A stretch of 64,000 bases of DNA, taken from CAWDMC01 sp963803295 (GTDB lineage Bacteria; Acidobacteriota; Terriglobia; UBA7540). The stretch lies in contig CAWDMC010000016.1 of assembly GCA_963803295.1 (NCBI GenBank), positions 1 to 64,000 of the forward strand, given 5' to 3'. The notes under the pieces were generated by a model. The model saw only the letters and a program-made list of their open reading frames with translations. It had not been told where the DNA came from and did not search any database. Of this stretch, positions 54,262 through 62,364 are shown piece by piece (position 1 is the first letter of the stretch; the number at the start of each line of letters is the position of its first letter). Position numbers and translations under genes: made by a program.

Positions 54262-55353
54262 ATGCAACGATTTTTTTTACTCATCGCGGCGATGCTCCTG
54301 ATCGGCGCTATGGGACAAGCCGAAACCAGGCGCAAGGTGATTCTTGACCAGGACGCTATGGGCCCGGCGGGAACCGATCAGAACGCGCTTCTCGTATTTC
54401 TGCAATCGCCCGAGGTCGAAACCCTGGGTATAACCGTGGTAACCGGCGACGGCTGGCGCGACGAAGAGGTCGCCCACACGCTGCGCATGCTCGAAATCAT
54501 CGGCCGCACCGATATCCCGGTAGTTCCGGGAGCGGTATTTCCGCTGATCAATACCAAGACGAGGGTGGAGAACTGGGAGAAGCAATATGGCAGGATCGAC
54601 TGGAAGGGGGCCTGGACCACCGATCTCCCTGGCTTAAAATATCACGAGCCCTTTGTCATACCACCGCTGTCTGAAGGGAGTCCAACGACCAAGGCCGCCC
54701 GCGAGGACGCGGCTCATTTCATGGTGCGGATGCTGCGCCAGTATCCACACGAGATCGCGATCTACGAAGCCGGCCCCCTGACCGATCTGGCGCTAGCCAT
54801 GGAGATCGATCCCGAATTTCCGGAACTCGCCAGGGAACTGGTATTGATGGGAGGAAGCCTGAATCCCAACACGAACGACCCGGAGTTCGTGAACAACCCG
54901 CGGCACGAATTCAATTTTTGGTTTGATGCTGAGGCCACTCACAAAGTCCTGCACGGGCATTGGCAGAGGATCACGGCTACCACCGTGGATGTGTCGGTGA
55001 AAACCCATGTGACCAAGGCGCTCCTGGAAGAAATTGGACGAGCTCGAACGCCGGTGGCCCAGTATGTTGCCAAGTATACTTACGTGGGAGAGAAAAACTA
55101 CATGTGGGATGAGCTCGCGGCGGCGGCCTGGCTCGATCCCAGCATCATTACGCGGGAGCAGACGCTCTACATGGACGCCGATATCGAGCAGGGTGCAGCG
55201 TATGGCAACACCCTGACCTGGGTTCCCGGGTCACATCCCGGCATGGGCGAGCAGCTCGTTCACGTGCAACTGGACCTCGATCCGGAGCGGCTCTATCGGC
55301 TATTCGTCCGCCTGATGACCTCGCCAACACCAGGTGTGTACGTGGTGAGATAA
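54262..55353 (+). CDS. nucleoside-hydrolase-like protein, exported, divergent
   Basis: About 363 residues from ATG 54262, with signal peptide (MQRFFLLIAAMLLIGAMGQA). Same fold as the preceding protein but the metal motif reads ILDQDAMGPAGTDQNALLVF instead of the IIDTDPGxDD pattern, with a short insertion. Downstream motifs are retained in changed form: GITVVTGDGW, IAIYEAGPLTDLALAME, LVLMGGSLNPN and FNFWFDAEATHKVL. Specificity may differ from canonical nucleosides. Confidence 0.8.
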   Translation: MQRFFLLIAAMLLIGAMGQAETRRKVILDQDAMGPAGTDQNALLVFLQSPEVETLGITVVTGDGWRDEEVAHTLRMLEIIGRTDIPVVPGAVFPLINTKTRVENWEKQYGRIDWKGAWTTDLPGLKYHEPFVIPPLSEGSPTTKAAREDAAHFMVRMLRQYPHEIAIYEAGPLTDLALAMEIDPEFPELARELVLMGGSLNPNTNDPEFVNNPRHEFNFWFDAEATHKVLHGHWQRITATTVDVSVKTHVTKALLEEIGRARTPVAQYVAKYTYVGEKNYMWDELAAAAWLDPSIITREQTLYMDADIEQGAAYGNTLTWVPGSHPGMGEQLVHVQLDLDPERLYRLFVRLMTSPTPGVYVVR

Positions 55354-55437
55354 TCGAACCACATTGGTTGGCGGCGTTTCCTGTTGTGGCGATGACTTGT
55401 CCCGTCAATTTAGTTGCTGAACTCGCGGAGTGATCTG

Positions 55438-56367
55438 ATGGCAGCCAAGATCGTAGTGGTCGGAAGCTTGAACATGGATCTGGTGGGTTGTGCGTCACGC
55501 ATCCCCGTGGTGGGAGAGACTCTTGTGGGCCACACTTTCTTGAGTGAACCTGGCGGCAAAGGCGCGAATCAGGCCTATGCGGCGGCGAAGCTCGGCGGCC
55601 GGGTCTCCATGCTCGGCAGGGTGGGCTCAGACGAGTTCGGCCGTGACATGCGCTCGAACCTGGAGAAGGTGGGCTGCGACGTCAGCGGACTCTTGACGGT
55701 GCCGGGGAGCAGCGGTATCGCCCTGATCTTCGTCGCCGACAGCGGCCATAACTCGATCGTCATTGTGCCGGGAGCGAATGATCGATTCTCTCCCGACGAC
55801 ATTGACGCAGCCCAGACGCACCTCGAGGGAGCGGCGCTCGTATTACTGCAGCTTGAGAATCCCTTACCGACAGTGCTTGCCGCGGCGCGAGCCGCGCACC
55901 GCGCCGGAGCGCGCGTGGTGCTCGATCCGGCTCCGGCCCGCGAGCTCCCCGACGAGTTGTTCGAGCTCTCCGATATCATTACGCCTAATGAGACCGAAGC
56001 CGCGCTTCTCGCGGGACTCCCCCCTGCCAGCCTCAATCCCGATCAGGCAGTCGAGATCGCACGGAAGTTGCAGGCACGCCATGCCAGAACGGTGATCGTA
56101 AAGCTGGGCGATCAGGGTTGCCTGCTGGTGAACAGCGAGCACCGGCTCTTCCCGGCGCCCAAGGTCAAAGCAGTGGATACAACCGCTGCCGGTGACGAAT
56201 TCAACGCCGCACTCGCCGTAGCGCTCGGCGAAGGCCTGGACCTTCCCTCCGCCTGCAAGTTCGCCAATCGCGCGGCGGCGCTTTCAGTGACGCGGCTCGG
56301 CGCGCAGGCGTCGGCTCCCACCCGAGCCGAGGTTGATGTCTTTGCGCCATCGGACCGGACGATGTAA
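55438..56367 (+). CDS. rbsK: ribokinase (PfkB family)
   Basis: 309 residues from ATG 55438. Substrate motif VVGSLNMDLVG, GGKGANQAYAAAKLGG, and the ATP/catalytic stretch VDTTAAGDEFNAALAVAL with Asp253 as base; the usual GAGD is AAGD here. Phosphorylates ribose to ribose-5-phosphate in the cytoplasm, which fits ribose released by the two nucleoside hydrolases upstream. Confidence 0.9.
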   Translation: MAAKIVVVGSLNMDLVGCASRIPVVGETLVGHTFLSEPGGKGANQAYAAAKLGGRVSMLGRVGSDEFGRDMRSNLEKVGCDVSGLLTVPGSSGIALIFVADSGHNSIVIVPGANDRFSPDDIDAAQTHLEGAALVLLQLENPLPTVLAAARAAHRAGARVVLDPAPARELPDELFELSDIITPNETEAALLAGLPPASLNPDQAVEIARKLQARHARTVIVKLGDQGCLLVNSEHRLFPAPKVKAVDTTAAGDEFNAALAVALGEGLDLPSACKFANRAAALSVTRLGAQASAPTRAEVDVFAPSDRTM

Positions 56368-56510
56368 GGTACGGGGGCGTAGGGCGACCGCGCTCTGCAG
56401 GAGCGGAATGTTAAAGCCGGGGCATCGTCCCCGGAAGCGTTCACCTGATTGGCTTTGGTATGGCGACAGCCGCGTTAGCGGCGCAATCATACAAACGGGG
56501 GTGCCGGAAT

Positions 56511-57686
56511 ATGAACCAAATACGAGCAACGTTATTGACGGGAGTGGGGCGGATGCCTGCCGTACTGGTGCTGGCTTGCGCGATCGCCGCACCCACTCTC
56601 GCGCAGGATCCAACTCTCGCAGCCACCCCGCCGATGGGTTGGAACAGTTGGAACCATTTTGCCTGTAAGGTCAGCGATCAGGTGGTGCGCGCTGCCGCCG
56701 ACGCGATCGCCTCGAACGGTATGAAGTCCGCGGGCTACGTCTACATCAACATTGACGACTGCTGGCAGGGAAGACGCGATGCGAACGGCGTTATCCAGCC
56801 CAACGATAGGTTTCCCGACATGAAAGGGCTGGGCGATTACATCCACGCCAAGGGCCTGAAGTTCGGCATTTATTCCTCTCCTGGCCCCAAAACCTGCGCC
56901 CGTTACGAAGGCAGTTATAAACACGAAGAGCAGGACGCCAAGCAGTATGCCACCTGGGGCGTTGATTATCTGAAGTACGACTGGTGCAGTGCCGAGCGCG
57001 TCTACAAACACCAGGAGATCCAGGCCGTCTACAAGAAGATGCATGATGCGCTCGTAAGCACAGGACGGCCCATCATCTTCAGCCTTTGCCAATATGGATT
57101 CCGCTCTGTATGGGAATGGGGCGCCTCAGTCGGCGGCAATCTCTGGCGGACCACCGGCGACATTTACGACAACTATGACCGCATGTACTCGATCGCCCAT
57201 GCCGAGGACGGAATCGAGCAGTACGCCGGTCCCGGGCACTGGAACGACCCTGACATGCTGGAGATCGGCAACGGCAAGATGAATCATGATGAGTACGTCA
57301 CCCACATGAGCATGTGGTGCATGCTGGCCGCGCCCCTGCTGGCTGGGAACGATCTCGCCCACATGAGCGCCGAAACGCTCGCCATACTGACCAATCCCGA
57401 AGTGATCGCTGTCGATCAGGATCCCAAGGGCGTCCAGGGACGCTGGGCCTGGCAGGCCGGACCCTACGAAGTCTGGACGAAGCCGTTGGCCGACGGTTCC
57501 ACAGCTGCCCTGCTGATCAACCGCGGTGAGGACACCGAGCGCATCACCGCCAACTTCAAGGATCTGGGCGTAAGCGGCACCAAGACGGTCCGCGACCTGT
57601 GGAAGCATAAGGATCTCGGGAAATTCACGAACACCTTCTCAGCCGACGTTCCCCGGCACGGGGTCGTAATGGTGAGGCTACGCTGA
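56511..57686 (+). CDS. alpha-galactosidase, GH27
   Basis: 391 residues from ATG 56511 with an export signal (MPAVLVLACAIAAPTLAQ). GH27 barrel from PPMGWNSWNHFACK through YINIDDCWQGRRD, GLKFGIYSSPG, VDYLKYDWC with nucleophile Asp157, and GHWNDPDMLEIGNGKM with acid/base Asp248; a C-terminal beta domain ends the protein. Hydrolyses terminal alpha-galactosides outside the cytoplasm. Confidence 0.93.
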   Translation: MNQIRATLLTGVGRMPAVLVLACAIAAPTLAQDPTLAATPPMGWNSWNHFACKVSDQVVRAAADAIASNGMKSAGYVYINIDDCWQGRRDANGVIQPNDRFPDMKGLGDYIHAKGLKFGIYSSPGPKTCARYEGSYKHEEQDAKQYATWGVDYLKYDWCSAERVYKHQEIQAVYKKMHDALVSTGRPIIFSLCQYGFRSVWEWGASVGGNLWRTTGDIYDNYDRMYSIAHAEDGIEQYAGPGHWNDPDMLEIGNGKMNHDEYVTHMSMWCMLAAPLLAGNDLAHMSAETLAILTNPEVIAVDQDPKGVQGRWAWQAGPYEVWTKPLADGSTAALLINRGEDTERITANFKDLGVSGTKTVRDLWKHKDLGKFTNTFSADVPRHGVVMVRLR

Positions 57687-57772
57687 AGGCTCCACAAGAA
57701 TCGCGCCACAGGCTGTTCACTAAGCTGAACGTTCCATTGTCTCACAGCCTTCACTGAAACCAACCACCCCTG

Positions 57773-57794
57773 CCCCTCCTTAACCAAGGAGGGG
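57773..57794. terminator. hairpin, possible terminator or repeat
   Basis: CCCCTCCTT AACC AAGGAGGGG, 86 bp after the GH27 stop. No T-run, so rho-independent function is uncertain. Confidence 0.45.
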
Positions 57795-57893
57795 AATTTG
57801 CTCAACCCGGAGGAACCCTGCTCGAACCAGAGAGCGTTTCGCTCGGCTGGTTTCGCTCGGTTCGGCCATCATCCACAGAAGGGATTTGCGACT

Positions 57894-57925
57894 CCCCTCC
57901 TCAGATGAGCTCAGATGAGGAGGGG
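57894..57925. repeat. hairpin related to 57773-57794
   Basis: CCCCTCCTCA and TGAGGAGGGG flank a 12-base interior holding TGAGCTCA. Shares the CCCCTCCT/AGGAGGGG stem and adjacent GGGGTTG with the preceding hairpin, in opposite orientation. Confidence 0.55.
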
Positions 57926-57974
57926 GCTAGGGGTTGTGCTGAATACCAACGATTCAAACCGAACCTGTGGCGCG

Positions 57975-60239
57975 ATGTTTAAGATAGCTGAGGCGGAAGG
58001 CACTTCAACGGCACACTCGACACGTGGAGGCAGTCACGTTCTGATACTGGTATTGGCGATTCTGTCCTCCGCCCAGCTCAGCGCGCAGGAGTTCAGCTTC
58101 CCCCACAACGTCTACCCTCCCCAAGATGAGCAGATCCCCGGTCCGCCCAACAGCTCAGCGAACGTCGCCCTGTGTTGCGCCAAGGGAGCACAACAGCCGG
58201 TCACAGAGGCCGCCTGGAACCAATGGCTCGCCGACCTTCAAACCTGGCGGCGCGAGCACCTGATTCGCATGGGTTATAGCGGCGCGGAATATGACAGGCC
58301 GGAGCTCAAGTGGACGCAATCGAGTTTCATCCAGACACTGATGATGTCCCACGAACGCACGTTTTACGACCCCCAGAGCGGACGCTACACGGTGGATCGA
58401 TATCTGGAAGATCTCAAGTCCCGCTACGGTGGACCGGGTGATCCCGCTCGCCCTGTTATTGACTCAGTGCTGATCTGGCCCTCGTATCCCAACCTCGGCA
58501 TCGATGATCGGAACCAGTTCGACCTGATTCGCGATATGCCGGGCGGGATCGCCGGCGTACGCGCTATGATCGCGGACTTCCATCGCCACGGAGTTCGTGT
58601 ATTTTTTGCGTACAACCCGTGGGATCGCGGAACGCGACCCGAAAGCCTACCCGACTGGGAAGCGCTGGCCAAGCTCATGGCCGACATTGGCGCCGATGGC
58701 GTGAATGCCGACACCATGGAAGCCGTTCCTCCAGCGTTTCGCGCGGCTTCTGACCGGACCGGGCATCCCCTCGCGTTCGAACCCGAGAACGGCGCCAATT
58801 CCGACACCGACTTTGCCATCGCCTGGAACAATCTCACCTGGGGCTATTGGAAATATCCCTTTGAGCCCATGACCAGCAAGAACAAGTGGCTGGAGCCTCG
58901 TCACATGGTGCACGTGGTAGATCGCTGGTCGCATGACAAGACTGACGGTTTGCAGGCGGCATTTTTCAACGGTGTGGGATACGAAAGCTGGGAGAACATG
59001 TTTGGAGTGTGGAATGGGCTGACCGAGCATGATGCAGAAACCATCCGCCGGATGGCCGCGATCGAGCGCACATTCTCCGATCTGCTGGTCAGTCCGGGCT
59101 GGGAGCCCCACACGCCGGCGCTGCAGTACGGTGCCTTTGCCAGCAAATTTCCCGGCACTCACAAAATGCTCTGGACGATGGTGAATCGTAATGACTACGC
59201 CTTGGAGGGCCCGCAGATTCGTATCGCTTACGAGACAGGGCTCCACTATTACGACGTGTGGCACGGAGTTGAGATCAAACCCGAGATCGATAAAGGCGGG
59301 AATGCCATCTTGAGTTTCAAACTGGAGCCCCGCGACTACGGAACGATTCTCGCCACGTCCGCCATTTCTGCTGCCGAGGCGCGACTGCTGGCGGCGATGG
59401 CTTCTGCCAAACCACTCGGGAACTGCTCACACGAGTGGAAGTTTCTGCCGCAGCGGATCATCGAAATCGCTCCGACAAAGCCATATCCTGCTGCGCCCGC
59501 TGGCATGGTGAGCATTCCCGAAGGCGATTTCAACTTCGACGTGTCGGGCATCGAGATTGAGGGTGGTAATGAGATTGGGACCGATGTCCAGATGCCCTGG
59601 GAGGACTCGCCGCGCCGCAGCCATCGGGCTCCGATGCATCTGAAGGCGTTCTACATCGACCGCTATCCCGTCACCAATGCCGAGTTCAAGAAGTTCGTGG
59701 ACGCCACCCACTTTCATCCTGCCGACGATCACAACTTCCTGCGAGACTGGCACGACAGAAGCTATCCGGAAAGCTGGGCGGCAAAGCCGGTGACGTGGGT
59801 ATCGTTTGAGGACGCCCGTGCTTACGCCGCCTGGGCCGGAAAACGGCTGCCTCATGAGTGGGAGTGGCAATACGCGGCGCAAGGCACAGACGGCCGATGG
59901 TATCCGTGGGGCAACTATTGGGATCCAACCGCTGTGCCGGAGATCGACAAAGGCTCGACGCTTGGGACACCCGCTGAGGTCATCGCTCACCCGAAAGGCG
60001 CCAGCCCCTTCGGAGTTATGGATCTGGTCGGCAACGTCTGGCAGTGGACCGACGAGTATCAGGACGATCACACCCGGTCGGCAATCTTGCGTGGCGGCAG
60101 CTACTATCAACCGCAAGGGGCCATGTGGTATTTTCCCCAGGCTTACAAGCTGAATGAGCACGGTAAGTATCTGCTGATGGCGCCGAGCCTGGACCGGTCA
60201 GGCACGATCGGATTTCGTTGCGTTGTGGATGCGCGATAG
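57975..60239 (+). CDS. glycosidase-like barrel fused to a formylglycine-generating-enzyme domain
   Basis: About 754 residues from ATG 57975; export signal (SHVLILVLAILSSAQLSAQ). Residues ~60-500: a glycosidase-like TIM barrel and beta domain (VIDSVLIWPSYPNLGIDDRN, FHRHGVRVFFAYNPWDRGT, LMADIGADGVNADTM, GVGYESWENMFGVWNG). Residues ~509-754: FGE-sulfatase/SUMF1 domain (MVSIPEGDFNFDV, FYIDRYPVTNAEFKKFVDAT, WVSFEDARAYAAWAGKRLP, MDLVGNVWQWTDEYQ, RSAILRGGSYY, GTIGFRCVV). The FGE domain family includes sulfatase activators and nonheme-iron enzymes; the FGE cysteine pair is not evident to me, so a binding or other role is possible. Confidence 0.8.
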   Translation: MFKIAEAEGTSTAHSTRGGSHVLILVLAILSSAQLSAQEFSFPHNVYPPQDEQIPGPPNSSANVALCCAKGAQQPVTEAAWNQWLADLQTWRREHLIRMGYSGAEYDRPELKWTQSSFIQTLMMSHERTFYDPQSGRYTVDRYLEDLKSRYGGPGDPARPVIDSVLIWPSYPNLGIDDRNQFDLIRDMPGGIAGVRAMIADFHRHGVRVFFAYNPWDRGTRPESLPDWEALAKLMADIGADGVNADTMEAVPPAFRAASDRTGHPLAFEPENGANSDTDFAIAWNNLTWGYWKYPFEPMTSKNKWLEPRHMVHVVDRWSHDKTDGLQAAFFNGVGYESWENMFGVWNGLTEHDAETIRRMAAIERTFSDLLVSPGWEPHTPALQYGAFASKFPGTHKMLWTMVNRNDYALEGPQIRIAYETGLHYYDVWHGVEIKPEIDKGGNAILSFKLEPRDYGTILATSAISAAEARLLAAMASAKPLGNCSHEWKFLPQRIIEIAPTKPYPAAPAGMVSIPEGDFNFDVSGIEIEGGNEIGTDVQMPWEDSPRRSHRAPMHLKAFYIDRYPVTNAEFKKFVDATHFHPADDHNFLRDWHDRSYPESWAAKPVTWVSFEDARAYAAWAGKRLPHEWEWQYAAQGTDGRWYPWGNYWDPTAVPEIDKGSTLGTPAEVIAHPKGASPFGVMDLVGNVWQWTDEYQDDHTRSAILRGGSYYQPQGAMWYFPQAYKLNEHGKYLLMAPSLDRSGTIGFRCVVDAR

Positions 60240-60289
60240 GGCAGGAGCCAGTAGTCAGGAGACAGAAATCAGAAGCAGGCTTCGTAACT

Positions 60290-61585
60290 TCATTCGATGG
60301 CGAGGTAGGCATAGCGTAGCAGGAACAATGCCGTCAGAATCCAAATCAGCGGACTGATATCGCGGTATTTGCCTGAACCGACCTTCACCAGCGTGTAAGC
60401 AATGAGGCCAAGGCTGAGACCAGTGGCCACGCTGAAGGTCAGCGGCGTCGAGACCAGCGTGAGGAATGACGGAAAGGCTTCGCTGAACTCCTTCCAGTTC
60501 AACCGCGCTACGGATTCGCACATCAGCGCACCGACCAGCACCAGCACCGGCGCAGTAGCATAATTCGGGATCGCACTAACCAGGGGTGAACAGAACAGCG
60601 CGCCCACGAAGAGAGCCGCGATTAGCAAGTTGCCCAGTCCGGTGCGCGCGCCCGCTGCCACCCCTGACGCGCTCTCGATATAACTGGTTACGGTAGAGGT
60701 TCCCGTCAGCGATCCGAAAATTGTGCCGACTGCATCGGCGAGCAGAGCCCGGCCGGCTCGCGGCAATTGCCCGTCTCGCATGAAGCCGCCCTGTTCGCAC
60801 ACGCCCATCAGCGTCCCAACGTTGTCGAAGAGATCCACGAAAAAGAAAGCGAAGATGATCTCCACCAGGCCCAAGTGGGCGGCGCCGGCGAGATTGAGCT
60901 TCAGCAAGGTACCCGAGGGATGCGGGAGTGAAACGAAATGTTGAGGCCAGTGGCTGAGTCCCCGCAGGATGCCAGCAACGGTGGTGACCAGAATGCCGAT
61001 CAAGATCGCGCCGGTGAGACGTCTTGCCAGGAGAATCGCGGTAAGCACCAAGCCGAATACGGCGACCTGCACCTGCGGGTCGGTAAAACTGCCCAGCCCG
61101 ACCAGTGTGGCCGGGTTCGGGACCACCAGCTTTGCCCCACGAAGTCCCACGAAGGCGATGAACAGACCGATCCCGGCGGCCGTGCCGAACTTCAAGCAGT
61201 CCGGGATGCCGTTCACAATCTGCTCGCGTACTTTGGTGAGCGTGAGCAGTAGGAAAAGCACACCCGATAGGAACACTACTCCGAGTGCCGTAGTCCAAGG
61301 CACGCCGCGGCCGATCACGATCGAGTAGGTGAAATAGGCGTTCAGCGACATGCCGGGTGCGAGTGCGATGGGGTAGTTCGCCCCCAGTCCCATGACCAGG
61401 GTGGCCACCGCAGCGGAGATGCAGGTGGCGAACAAAACGCCGTCAATGGGCATCCCGGCCTCGGCGAGGATCCTCGGATTGACCACGATGATGTAGGCCA
61501 TGGTCATAAAAGTGGTCAGGCCGCCCAGTAGTTCCCGCCGGGCTGTGGTGTGGTTTTCCGTGAGATGAAAGATACGTTCCAGCAT
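60290..61585 (-). CDS. NCS2-family purine permease (AzgA-like)
   Basis: 431 residues, many transmembrane helices. MLERIFHLTENHTTARRELL then LTTFMTMAYIIVVNPRILAE is the AzgA-type start; GANYPIALAPGMSLNAYFTY, FFVDLFDNVGTLMGV and STVTSYIESASGVAAGARTG are conserved segments. Imports adenine, guanine or hypoxanthine with protons. Downstream of the nucleoside-deaminase gene on the same strand; the set fits purine salvage. Confidence 0.92.
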   Translation of the reverse strand: MLERIFHLTENHTTARRELLGGLTTFMTMAYIIVVNPRILAEAGMPIDGVLFATCISAAVATLVMGLGANYPIALAPGMSLNAYFTYSIVIGRGVPWTTALGVVFLSGVLFLLLTLTKVREQIVNGIPDCLKFGTAAGIGLFIAFVGLRGAKLVVPNPATLVGLGSFTDPQVQVAVFGLVLTAILLARRLTGAILIGILVTTVAGILRGLSHWPQHFVSLPHPSGTLLKLNLAGAAHLGLVEIIFAFFFVDLFDNVGTLMGVCEQGGFMRDGQLPRAGRALLADAVGTIFGSLTGTSTVTSYIESASGVAAGARTGLGNLLIAALFVGALFCSPLVSAIPNYATAPVLVLVGALMCESVARLNWKEFSEAFPSFLTLVSTPLTFSVATGLSLGLIAYTLVKVGSGKYRDISPLIWILTALFLLRYAYLAIE

Positions 61586-61667
61586 GGATGGCGATTAAAC
61601 ACGAAGCCCAAATTAACTGCGCACTCAGGCAGTCCCCGAACCGCCCGCTTGCCCCATAAGTCGATGT

Positions 61668-62150
61668 TCAGTACGGTACCTTGCTGCCCGATTGCTTCCA
61701 AAACTCAAAGGCACTCGTAGCCTCTTCGCGCAGCAAGTTGATGAATGGAATCGAGCGTTCCGAATCCGGCAGAAGTATCTGATGATAGATATAAGAATCG
61801 TCAAAGCCTGATCGGGCAGCGTCGTCACTGGTGCCGCCATAGTAAACGCGCGCTAGGCGAGCCCAATAGGCCGCGCCCAGACACATCGGGCAGGGCTCGC
61901 ACGTGGTGTAAAGCTCGCAGCCGACCAGGTGAAAACTATTCAGCTTCCGGCATGCGCCACGAATGGCAACCATTTCGGCGTGAGCCGTGGGGTCATTAGT
62001 GCGAGTCACCTCGTTCACCCCGGAGGCAACGACAATATCGCTACGGACCACCAGCGCCGCGAAGGGGCCGCCACCGTTGCCCACATTTTCCACCGCCAGC
62101 TGTATCGCTTTGCGCATCAGTTCTTCGTGCACAAGTCCCTCCGCGATCAT
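61668..62150 (-). CDS. nucleoside (guanine/cytidine-type) deaminase
   Basis: 160 residues. Zinc-dependent deaminase signature: HAEMVAIRGACRKL with the catalytic His-Ala-Glu and CEPCPMCLGAAYWAR supplying the Cys pair. Together with VENVGNGGGPFAALVV the type is guanine-deaminase/TadA-like. Deaminates a free base or nucleoside taken up by the NCS2 permease downstream. Confidence 0.92.
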   Translation of the reverse strand: MIAEGLVHEELMRKAIQLAVENVGNGGGPFAALVVRSDIVVASGVNEVTRTNDPTAHAEMVAIRGACRKLNSFHLVGCELYTTCEPCPMCLGAAYWARLARVYYGGTSDDAARSGFDDSYIYHQILLPDSERSIPFINLLREEATSAFEFWKQSGSKVPY

Positions 62151-62203
62151 CCGCGCACACGTGGCCGACTCCGGGGCAGGCTGCGAACGGCGGGACCCGC
62201 GTG

Positions 62204-62324
62204 CTACTGGGCGTTACAAAACAGTGATGGTCAGTTCTGTAGAGGCCCTGTCCTCAGCGCCGAAAACGCCGGTGGGGACACCGGCGCTACAGTGAGGCCG
62301 TCACTATGATTTCTAATACTCAAT
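62204..62324. repeat. MITE-like element around a BIME
   Basis: 121 bp with the same inverted ends as 29888-30003 (CTACTGGGCGTTACAAAACA left; ATTGAGTATTAGAAATCATA reading in from the right) and the double hairpin at 62238-62291. Fills most of the gap between the deaminase and DUF6986 genes. Confidence 0.75.
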
Positions 62325-62364
62325 CGGACCATGCTGGCGTCGCGTTCACCACCTACGCTCGTGT

